The notes under the pieces were generated by a model. It ran no database searches. It saw only the letters and a list, made by a program, of their open reading frames with translations, and was not told where the DNA came from. Shown here one piece after another: positions 1 through 6,470 of a stretch of DNA of 15,719 nt (its first letter is position 1; each line of letters begins with the position of its first letter). A program made the translations under genes and the position numbers. The stretch comes from Verrucomicrobia bacterium UBA7008. Lineage in GTDB: Bacteria > Verrucomicrobiota > Kiritimatiellia > RFP12 > UBA1067. The stretch lies in assembly GCA_002449695.1 (NCBI GenBank), contig DJXI01000002.1, forward strand, positions 1,818 to 17,536. Direction: 5' to 3'.

Positions 1-83
1 ATCGGGAAGGACCTGTGACGCAGGATGCGAATGTTTTTTTTCAAGAGCATACCCGAAGGGGTAGGGCGGCGGCGTTCGAAAAG
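1..83. other. Upstream spacer with a T-run and a small hairpin
   Basis: No gene is supported here. A run of eight T residues at 34-41 follows a weak inverted repeat (CCTG 12-15 / CAGG 21-24). This could be the tail of a terminator for a gene upstream of the window, but the stem is short, so this is a weak call. A second tiny hairpin (TACCC 50-54 / GGGTA 59-63, loop GAAG) sits just before the promoter. The short 67-codon open frame across this stretch has no credible ribosome binding site and no recognisable product. Confidence 0.3.
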
Positions 84-92
84 TGGTATAAT
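84..92 (+). promoter_or_regulatory. Extended -10 promoter for the giant secreted protein gene
   Basis: The sequence TGGTATAAT gives a perfect TATAAT hexamer at 87-92 preceded by the TG of an extended -10 element at 84-85. No good TTGACA-like -35 lies 16-18 bases upstream, which fits an extended -10 promoter that needs little -35 contact. Transcription would start near 99, leaving a leader of about 23 bases. The match is seen in sequence; promoter activity is inferred. Confidence 0.65.
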
Positions 93-107
93 TGCAATGA
101 CAACAGA

Positions 108-113
108 AAGGAG
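108..113 (+). promoter_or_regulatory. Ribosome binding site for the giant secreted protein
   Basis: AAGGAG lies 8 bases before the ATG at 122. It fixes the start codon and places a good signal peptide directly at the N terminus. Confidence 0.8.
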
Positions 114-121
114 TCCTTGCA

Positions 122-3100
122 ATGAGAGAGAAAGTTCTACCTTGTTTCCTTGGCCTTGCGCTCGGCGCGGCGACGTTCGCGGCCGAAGCGTTTACGACGG
201 GGGCTGTCCCCGCGAACGGCGTGTATAAGTTCACGTTTGGCGTGAGCGAGACGCAGGACGGGTCGATCCCCGTTCCGGCAAGCGCCGTCTGCGATGTGAA
301 GGACGAGACGCTGGAGAGCGGCAAGTTCTCGTATGGCTTTCTCGGCACGACGGACACATCCTACATTGACGACATCCCCTGGTCGCTGGGCGAGCCTCGT
401 GCAATCGATGGATTTAGCGTGGTTCAGGGGCAGAAGATCGTCCTTCGCAATGCGACGGACGCGAACGGCGTCTTTTGCGTGGCTGGTCCTGCAATGGCGG
501 AATACCTCCCATCTGGAGCGTCTGACTACGAAGGACGCTATCCGGTTCGTTTCGCGATGCGCGGTGAGGAGTACGCCTACTACGCGGTCACCTGTACCGT
601 GGCGAACGCATCCTCCACGGCGAACGCCGACGTGACGCTTTTCTCCGAGCGCACGCACATCATCGCGCATCATCTCTCCCTTGTGCCAGGCGAGACGAAG
701 ACCTTCGCATGGAGCGTCGAACTTGCACCGAATGTCTACAAGACTCAAGGCACATATCGCGACGACTGCGTTAATGTATGCGTCGTCGGCGAGAATGCCG
801 CGCTCGCGTCGCTTACCGTCGTCAAGCAGCCGCAGATCGCCGGAACTGTCCGCGGCGAGGCGGTGGATAGCATGAACGTCGGGCGGACCATGTGGCTTTG
901 CACGGACTCCACCGGAACGGATCAGGCGATTGCGACGCCGTTTTTCTCGCTTCAGAACTATGCCGGCGTCGGATCGGGCCTCTCGCGCTGGGCTCCCGCA
1001 AACCTCTCCATCCGCAACCAGGGGGAGGGCGGGCTTGCCACGAACGCCAATGCGCATCGCCAGAGCTGCCGCCTGAAGCCCGGCGACTATCTTTACGTTG
1101 AATACGGACACAACGAGAGCGGCGTCACAAGCTTCACGAACAATCTTGAGACGTATCTCTCCGACGCCAATGCGGCGGGCGCATATCTCGTCATCGTCTC
1201 GCCGGTCGAGCGCCGCAACAGCTGGGACAGCGCGACTTCTACGTGGGGTCGTTCTCTTCAGGGCATCGCCGAGGCCGGAGAGGCGTGGGTGACGAACAAG
1301 ATTGCACAAGGCGCGCGCAACGTCGCGTTCATCGACCTCAACAAGAAATACAACGACTGGATGAACGAAGAGCTGCGCCGCATCAACGGTGTCAACGGCG
1401 ATGTCTCCCTCAATGCCGCCATAAGTTTCTACTACCGCAGTGCGAAAGGCGCAAACGTCGACAATACGCACATAAACACGGCCGGAGCCGACTGGGCTGC
1501 GTATTGGGTCTGGCAGGACGCGCTCGAGCGCGTCGCCGCAGGCGAGAACGCGGAGGAGGGATCTGCCGCGAAAGTGCAGGCGGATGTCCTGAAGGGAATC
1601 ACGGATGGTTGCCAGCTCAAGGTTGGCGTTGGCGGCACGGTCAACAACACGCCCTGGCTCGTTGCCGACGAAATCATCAACGCCGGACCCGCGCCGAATT
1701 CCTTCTGGGATACGCCTGTCTCCGAGGGATATGCATACGTGAACGACGCCGCTGTGGCAAATGTGGACGCGACGGCCAACGCAGACGGAACGGTGACTAT
1801 CACCGGCGTCACCATGCGCATCCTCAACCCCAACAACTACTACAAGTCCGTCATTGAAGTCTTCAGCGCATCAGGCCTTTCGCAGGGTGTTTACTATTCC
1901 TACTACAACTACGACATTGGCGGTGCCGGCAAGACTTCCGGCGATCTCGTGAATCCCAACCAACCTGGTTTTCTGACGAGCGACAAGGGCAAGGACGACG
2001 TTTCCGCCGCGGATGTCGAATCCGTCACCATCCCTGTCGGCGGCAAGGCACTCGTCTGGGTCGCCGAGGCCGATGCCGGAACATGGCAGGTCGGCGAAAA
2101 CGCGCCATGCTCTGCGAAGTATCCCGTAGAATGGTGGAGCGACGTCATCTTCGACAACGACTGCTCGTCGCTCGATGGCTGGGCCGTCAATTCCCAGGCA
2201 GTCAACGAATACTCGCTGTCGGACAAGGGCGGGATCTATTTTATGTCGGCCGGCGCCGACGCAGGTAATACCAAAAAGAACTACGGGTTCTACCATCAGT
2301 TCGACGATGCGGCGCAGATGACGAACGGACGCTATCGCGTTTCCTTCAAGGTGATGATGGATTCGGGCCATATCACCTGGCAGCTGTTCAATTCGCTCGG
2401 GACGACCACAACCCCATTCAACGGCACAGCCACACCGTTCCTCGACATCAGTGGAACGTCGCTGACGTCGTATGCCGGAACCGCCCCCCTGTTTACTCTT
2501 GGTGACGACGATGCGCCGCAGAACATAGTGAACAAGCTTCGCTGGATCGACGTGGATGCCATAATCGATCGCGACAACGACCGCGCATGGGTCTCGGTTG
2601 GCGGATCCGATTACGTCGAATACCAGAACGCGTCGTTCCTTCCCGGCGGCTATGCCGGCACGACGTGGAAGTACTTCGGCATCAGCTGCGAACAGCAGAA
2701 GTCCAGCTATGGCTATGTTGACGACGTGAAGATCGTGAAGCTCGCGAGCGTCGAATATCCCACCGTCACAGCCGCCGCCGCACCGAGCGATGCCTCGATG
2801 GGTTCGGTGACGATCAACGGCTACGAAACGGACGAGCTCGCCATCTACTCCGGCAACGATTTCATGATACGTGCCACGAGCGCCGACCCCGACTTCTATG
2901 CTTTCCAGAACTGGACGGACGACGAGGGTAATGTCGTCTCCACCGACGCAAACCTCTTCATCGACAACGCCTCTGAGGATATTTCCCTCACCGCCAACTT
3001 CCGCGAATATGCGAGAAGCGAAAACCGCGTCGTCACGTGGGACTTCTCCGCATATCAGGGAGACTTTGAGGTGACCGCCTCCGACGCTACCACCATCATC

Positions 3101-6100
3101 GACAACGGCATGACCGTCTCTCTCCAGAATGGCGACAAAATCACCTCCGACGGCATATTCTGGGAAAACGCAGCGACTGGTGCGGTTATCAAGAAAGAAG
3201 ATGTGCTTTCCGCCTCGGACGATCACTACATCGTCTATACGCCAAAGACTTCCGGCACTCTATCGATGCAATTCTCCGTTGACAATTATGTCAGCAATCG
3301 CAAACCAATAATGTGCATCAAGGCCGCATCATCTGCCGATGAGTGCAATAATTCCAATGGCGATGCAACACTCACAGTAAATGCCAAGGATACTGAATAC
3401 ACTCTTTCGGCCAATCTGACGGCTGGTGCGACTTACTATATTTGGGCCTATTCTTATAACTGGAGTGCGGGGGGATTTCAGCACAACTACACCATACCCT
3501 CCATCACCTACACCTATGCGCCAGTATATTACACGGCGGCAGCGACAGTGGCGGAAGGACAGGAGAAGTTTGGCAGTGTTGGCGTCAGTGATGCAGAGGT
3601 CATCTCGGGCAGGAACGTCACGTTCACGGCGAAGCCCGTCTCCGGCGCCTACAAGTTCGTGAACTGGACGGACGGCGAGGGCAACGAAATTTCCACCGCC
3701 GCCACATACACGGCCGTCGTCACCGCCGACCTCGAACTTACTGCAAATTTCGCCACGCTGGGCGAGGGTGAGAATTACGTCGCTGCAATGAACTTCGAGC
3801 GTTTCGCCGGCAACAATGCCGTGACCACTTCAGGCTCAAGCCTCGTCACGCAGTATGGCGACTTCGAGATCTACACCTCCGACAGCAGCTACGGCAACGA
3901 CTCAATCACGGAAAACGGCATCTACTGGCACGTCCCGGCCAATGACATTTACGCCAAAAAATACAACGCCGACCAGCCCTGTGACTATGTCCACTACATC
4001 AAGCTGACGGCGCAGTATTCCGGCACGATCACGATGGTGTTCCACGTGGACAAGATGGTCAGCAATAGAACCCTCTCCATGAACGTGACGAGCGGCGAAC
4101 TTTCCAGCGCGACTAAGAACAACACGCTGCACAGTGTGGACGCGACCGCAGCAAATACTGACCAGACCTTTACATGCGAAGTGACGGCGGGGACGACTTA
4201 CTGGTTCTGGTGCGCCTCGCAGAACTGGTCGGGTGCCGGCGACCCCACCGCCTGCACGATTTCCTCGCTCACCTACACACACGCCTCCGATCCGGTCACG
4301 CTGACGCTGGCGGCGGAAAGCGGGACGGTCGCCATCAATGGCGTCGTTGGCGCGGGCGAATATACGGTGCAGAAGGGCGAATACGTGTGGATTTCCGCAG
4401 TGCCCTCCGAAGGCCATGTGTTTGAAAAGTGGACAAATGCGGACGGCGAGACGGTCAGCGAAGACGCCGGCTTCTGGTGCTGTGTCGAAGATGGCCTTTC
4501 GTTCACGGCGAATTGGCGGGAATTAAATACAAACTCGTTCGTCTGGAACTGGGAAGTCGAGGAGGGCGACTGGAACGATCCGGCGAACTGGCTGTACGAA
4601 GGCGTCGTTCCCGCGACGACATATCCAAATGACGCGGAAGCCGATTATGCCACGTTCAACACGGCAGCAACGGTCAATCTCGGAGAGAATGTGTACGTCA
4701 AAGAGATGTGGGCGAATGAGAATGTGACATTTGAGGGCGGTAAGACCATTTCGCTGAAGATGTCCACTGGCGATGGAAAACTTACACTCAACGGTGTCGG
4801 ACTTTCCAACGTAAGCGGTAAATCCTTGGTTGTTTCAAATGATCTTGTCATAGCGGGAACAGAAACTTCATGGTTCAATGCGCTCTCGTCCACAGTTGAA
4901 TTGCGCGGTAATATATCTGGCAGTGCGCCGATGAATTTCTGGCTCGACAACAATTCCTCCAGCCGCGTTCGTCTGTATGGAAACAATAATGAATACACTG
5001 GTAATGCAAAGGTGTCGGGCGGTTATCAGTCCGCCCGTCGCAGCGTGTTCTCTTGGCAGAACGAAAATGCGGCGGGAACGAACGCCTACTGGACCGTCGA
5101 ATACAATTCAGCGTCATATAACAAGGACGACTATCGCATGGTACGCGGAACAACGCGGTTTGGCGGTTACTGGGGCGAGATTTCAGATACGCAGAACGGC
5201 ACTAAGCTTATCGTCGGATATCTGAACCGTGACAGCTACATGTACTTGATCGATCCAAACTCAGGTCGTGAATTCGACATTGTGAAGGTTGGTACGGCAA
5301 ACCTGAGATTTGGTACGACACTTGTTCGTAATTTGGATCTCCAAGCTGGTTCTGTCACGCCAGTTGTCGGTACGGAATTCGCCACCCTCACCCTTGCCGC
5401 CGATACGACAATCTATCTGGCGGGTGACGAGACCTGGACGGTGGGGACGGTGACAAACCTCTTCAGCTACACGACGCTTGCGGGCGCGGGAACGCTTGCG
5501 GAGCAGGTCGAGGTGACGGGACTTGCGGAAGGGCTTGTTGCGAAGATTACCGTTGAGGACAACACCGTGTCGGCGACGATAGAGGCGGCCGAAGTTGCGC
5601 CGACGACGGACGACGAAAACGCGACGATCACGAAGAACGGAGACGGCACCTACACTGTCGAGGTGGAGTCGGAGACGGTTGCCATTACGGTGCCCGATGG
5701 AGTTACGGTCAGCGAAGTTGTCGTTTCTCCTGATACCGCGACGGTGACGGGTGTTCCGGAGAATGCGACGGTCAAGGTTGCCGTTTCGTGGACCGATGCC
5801 GAGTCGGCAGAGCAGTCCGCCTCCTATGCGATCGTCAAAGTCTCCGAGACGGGCGCGGTGACGCTGGACGAAGATGCCGTTGTCACGGTCGGCGAGGAGG
5901 ATATCCCGCTCAAGCCGCTCATTGCCGCGGCGGACGCGGAAAGCGAGCCGTTTGAAGTCAGTGATGATGTCTCGGTCGGCGTTAAATCCATTCCCGGCCT
6001 CGTCTACCGCCTTGCGCGCGGCATGACGCCGGACGGAATCAACACCGTGGCCGAGAACGCGGTCGCGACAGAGGCTGCGACCTCTTCGCGCGTCAGCCTG

Positions 6101-6160
6101 ACGGATGAGGAGCCGCCTGCGGGCGCGGCGTTCTATCGCGTGACGGTGGATTTGAAGTAG
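122..6160 (+). CDS. Giant secreted multidomain protein with N-terminal SGNH/CE12-type acetylesterase
   Basis: An exported 2012-residue mosaic, probably a carbohydrate esterase that removes acetyl groups from a glycan such as pectin. Residues 1-23 are a signal peptide (FLGLALGAATFAAEA). Residues ~24-245 resemble the beta-sandwich that precedes CE12 enzymes (YxiM type). Residues ~250-470 look like a rhamnogalacturonan-acetylesterase-type SGNH hydrolase: block I TDSTGTDQ with Ser263, block II around N299-G304, block III GHN with Asn331, and DNTH with Asp447/His450. The 'GDS' glycine is Thr261 here. Residues ~675-875 form a LamG/jelly-roll-like domain ending in YGYVDDVKIV. Then come InlB-like, module A, InlB-like, module A and InlB-like units (~879-1466), an autotransporter-like beta-helix stretch opened by a W..GDWNDPANW motif (~1474-1825) and a C-terminal module ending FYRVTVDLK. 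I see no LPXTG, PEP-CTERM or transmembrane anchor. The gene stands alone between its own promoter and terminator. Domain calls are by motif recognition; CE12 is probable and the substrate unknown. Confidence 0.85.
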   Translation: MREKVLPCFLGLALGAATFAAEAFTTGAVPANGVYKFTFGVSETQDGSIPVPASAVCDVKDETLESGKFSYGFLGTTDTSYIDDIPWSLGEPRAIDGFSVVQGQKIVLRNATDANGVFCVAGPAMAEYLPSGASDYEGRYPVRFAMRGEEYAYYAVTCTVANASSTANADVTLFSERTHIIAHHLSLVPGETKTFAWSVELAPNVYKTQGTYRDDCVNVCVVGENAALASLTVVKQPQIAGTVRGEAVDSMNVGRTMWLCTDSTGTDQAIATPFFSLQNYAGVGSGLSRWAPANLSIRNQGEGGLATNANAHRQSCRLKPGDYLYVEYGHNESGVTSFTNNLETYLSDANAAGAYLVIVSPVERRNSWDSATSTWGRSLQGIAEAGEAWVTNKIAQGARNVAFIDLNKKYNDWMNEELRRINGVNGDVSLNAAISFYYRSAKGANVDNTHINTAGADWAAYWVWQDALERVAAGENAEEGSAAKVQADVLKGITDGCQLKVGVGGTVNNTPWLVADEIINAGPAPNSFWDTPVSEGYAYVNDAAVANVDATANADGTVTITGVTMRILNPNNYYKSVIEVFSASGLSQGVYYSYYNYDIGGAGKTSGDLVNPNQPGFLTSDKGKDDVSAADVESVTIPVGGKALVWVAEADAGTWQVGENAPCSAKYPVEWWSDVIFDNDCSSLDGWAVNSQAVNEYSLSDKGGIYFMSAGADAGNTKKNYGFYHQFDDAAQMTNGRYRVSFKVMMDSGHITWQLFNSLGTTTTPFNGTATPFLDISGTSLTSYAGTAPLFTLGDDDAPQNIVNKLRWIDVDAIIDRDNDRAWVSVGGSDYVEYQNASFLPGGYAGTTWKYFGISCEQQKSSYGYVDDVKIVKLASVEYPTVTAAAAPSDASMGSVTINGYETDELAIYSGNDFMIRATSADPDFYAFQNWTDDEGNVVSTDANLFIDNASEDISLTANFREYARSENRVVTWDFSAYQGDFEVTASDATTIIDNGMTVSLQNGDKITSDGIFWENAATGAVIKKEDVLSASDDHYIVYTPKTSGTLSMQFSVDNYVSNRKPIMCIKAASSADECNNSNGDATLTVNAKDTEYTLSANLTAGATYYIWAYSYNWSAGGFQHNYTIPSITYTYAPVYYTAAATVAEGQEKFGSVGVSDAEVISGRNVTFTAKPVSGAYKFVNWTDGEGNEISTAATYTAVVTADLELTANFATLGEGENYVAAMNFERFAGNNAVTTSGSSLVTQYGDFEIYTSDSSYGNDSITENGIYWHVPANDIYAKKYNADQPCDYVHYIKLTAQYSGTITMVFHVDKMVSNRTLSMNVTSGELSSATKNNTLHSVDATAANTDQTFTCEVTAGTTYWFWCASQNWSGAGDPTACTISSLTYTHASDPVTLTLAAESGTVAINGVVGAGEYTVQKGEYVWISAVPSEGHVFEKWTNADGETVSEDAGFWCCVEDGLSFTANWRELNTNSFVWNWEVEEGDWNDPANWLYEGVVPATTYPNDAEADYATFNTAATVNLGENVYVKEMWANENVTFEGGKTISLKMSTGDGKLTLNGVGLSNVSGKSLVVSNDLVIAGTETSWFNALSSTVELRGNISGSAPMNFWLDNNSSSRVRLYGNNNEYTGNAKVSGGYQSARRSVFSWQNENAAGTNAYWTVEYNSASYNKDDYRMVRGTTRFGGYWGEISDTQNGTKLIVGYLNRDSYMYLIDPNSGREFDIVKVGTANLRFGTTLVRNLDLQAGSVTPVVGTEFATLTLAADTTIYLAGDETWTVGTVTNLFSYTTLAGAGTLAEQVEVTGLAEGLVAKITVEDNTVSATIEAAEVAPTTDDENATITKNGDGTYTVEVESETVAITVPDGVTVSEVVVSPDTATVTGVPENATVKVAVSWTDAESAEQSASYAIVKVSETGAVTLDEDAVVTVGEEDIPLKPLIAAADAESEPFEVSDDVSVGVKSIPGLVYRLARGMTPDGINTVAENAVATEAATSSRVSLTDEEPPAGAAFYRVTVDLK
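2756..3007 (+). repeat. InlB B-repeat-like unit 1 within the giant protein
   Basis: Codes for residues ~879-962. It shows the typical order of a GSVTINGYE strand, a 'F.NWTDDEGNVVST' core and a closing 'LTANF' strand. Units 2 and 3 follow the same plan. In other bacteria such repeats form small beta-grasp-like stalk units in surface proteins; here they probably space out or present the flanking domains. Confidence 0.7.
3029..3520 (+). repeat. Module A copy 1 (unrecognised beta-rich domain)
   Basis: Codes for residues ~970-1133, beginning VVTWDF and ending ITYTYA. It is clearly homologous to copy 2. Over a 31-residue stretch (1034-1064 against 1290-1320) I count 16 identities, including HYI, SGT and VSNR. 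Both copies share an NGI/DGI-(F/Y)W motif and a C-terminal AG.TY..W....NWS motif. I do not recognise the family; a carbohydrate-binding beta-sandwich is a guess based on the aromatic content. Confidence 0.65.
3527..3751 (+). repeat. InlB B-repeat-like unit 2 within the giant protein
   Basis: Codes for residues ~1136-1209 between the two module A copies. The core reads FVNWTDGEGNEISTAATY and the unit ends in LTANF, nearly matching unit 1 at the same positions. Confidence 0.7.
3779..4285 (+). repeat. Module A copy 2 (unrecognised beta-rich domain)
   Basis: Codes for residues ~1220-1388, from VAAMNFERF to LTYTHA. It is the partner of copy 1, with the conserved HYI...SGT...VSNR block at 1290-1320 and TAGTTYWFW...QNWSGAG near the end. 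The copies have diverged at protein level, so the duplication is not recent. Confidence 0.65.
4295..4519 (+). repeat. InlB B-repeat-like unit 3 within the giant protein
   Basis: Codes for residues ~1392-1466. The core reads GHVFEKWTNADGETVS and the unit closes with FTANW. It contains a Cys-Cys pair (FWCCVED) absent from units 1 and 2. It ends the alternating array and leads into the beta-helix-like stretch. Confidence 0.65.
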
Positions 6161-6187
6161 CGCGGCTGCGGCACAACGCGAGCGGCG

Positions 6188-6226
6188 AAGGTGGGACATT
6201 GCGACGCAGTGTCCCACTTTGCTTTT
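6188..6226 (+). terminator. Factor-independent terminator after the giant gene
   Basis: GTGGGACA (6191-6198) pairs perfectly with TGTCCCAC (6210-6217). Further inner pairs are possible around the GCGACGC loop region, and AA/TT pairs lie outside. The 3' arm runs straight into the T-rich TTTGCTTTTGT. It lies 28 bases after the TAG. The shape is that of an intrinsic terminator and it separates this gene from the chaperone run. Confidence 0.75.
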
Positions 6227-6239
6227 GTCTCACTTTTGG

Positions 6240-6284
6240 CCCATCGAAGTGGGGACAGACCCCGCTTCGATGGGGTCAGACCCC
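6240..6284. repeat. Nested hairpin and two GGGG-N5-CCCC repeat units
   Basis: CCCATCGAAG (6240-6249) pairs over 10 bases with CTTCGATGGG (6265-6274). The loop holds one GTGGGGACAGACCCC unit (6249-6263), itself able to form a GGGG/CCCC stem. A variant unit, ATGGGGTCAGACCCC (6270-6284), follows at once. The units match those upstream of dnaK. The layout resembles REP/BIME-type short palindromic elements, but no transposase is present here, so the class is inferred. Confidence 0.7.
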
Positions 6285-6294
6285 AAACAATATG

Positions 6295-6332
6295 TTGAAA
6301 ACAATCGAATAGTTGGATGAAATTAGTATAAA
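6295..6332 (+). promoter_or_regulatory. dnaK: AT-rich promoter-like patch before dnaK
   Basis: This is the only AT-rich stretch in the spacer. It contains TTGAAA (6295-6300) and TATAAA (6327-6332), but the 26-base spacing is wrong for one sigma-70 promoter, so at most one of them is a real element. A start just after TATAAA would put the three following GTGGGGACAGACCCC copies in the mRNA leader. No CIRCE element (TTAGCACTC-N9-GAGTGCTAA) is seen. Confidence 0.35.
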
Positions 6333-6334
6333 TC

Positions 6335-6395
6335 GTGGGGACAGACCCCGTTGAACGTGGGGACAGACCCCAAGACGGGCGTGGGGACAGACCCC
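6335..6395. repeat. Three direct GTGGGGACAGACCCC repeats upstream of dnaK
   Basis: Exact 15-base copies lie at 6335-6349, 6357-6371 and 6381-6395, separated by 7 and 9 bases. Each is an imperfect palindrome (GGGG-ACAGA-CCCC) able to form a 4-pair hairpin. The same unit occurs at 6249-6263. Spacers are too short for a CRISPR array and the unit is palindromic, which points to REP-like dispersed repeats. Confidence 0.85.
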
Positions 6396-6428
6396 AAAAG
6401 ACGGGTTGGCACGGGGATTGCTTGTAAA

Positions 6429-6441
6429 GGGTGCTGTCCCA
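6429..6441 (-). repeat. Degenerate inverted copy of the dnaK-leader repeat
   Basis: GGGTGCTGTCCCA resembles the reverse complement of the repeat (GGGGTCTGTCCCC). CTGTCCC at 6434-6440 is exactly complementary to GGGACAG in each upstream copy. In RNA this could close a longer hairpin ending 16 bases before the dnaK ribosome binding site. Origin from the same repeat family is inference. Confidence 0.4.
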
Positions 6442-6456
6442 GTAAGACGGCAGAAC

Positions 6457-6462
6457 AGGAAG
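6457..6462 (+). promoter_or_regulatory. dnaK: Ribosome binding site that fixes the dnaK start
   Basis: AGGAAG lies 8 bases before the ATG at 6471. The open frame continues upstream to an ATG at 6351, but that extension only translates the repeats and has no such site. Confidence 0.8.
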
Positions 6463-6470
6463 AAAAGATT

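Noticed and set aside
137..1471. 444-codon minus-strand open frame opposite the giant gene
   Set aside because: The composition is unlike a protein and it lies opposite the signal peptide and SGNH motifs of the real gene.
6120..6160. Cell-wall sorting (LPXTG), PEP-CTERM or outer-membrane barrel at the giant protein's C terminus
   Set aside because: There is no LPXTG, no hydrophobic segment with an Arg-rich tail, and no run of amphipathic strands of barrel length.
6249..6395. CRISPR array
   Set aside because: Units are 15 bases and palindromic, spacers of 7-9 bases are far too short, and no cas genes are present.
6351..6470. 40-codon N-terminal extension of DnaK
   Set aside because: It only translates the GTGGGGACAGACCCC repeats. 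DnaK proteins start at the [14 protein letters not shown] position and AGGAAG precedes that ATG.
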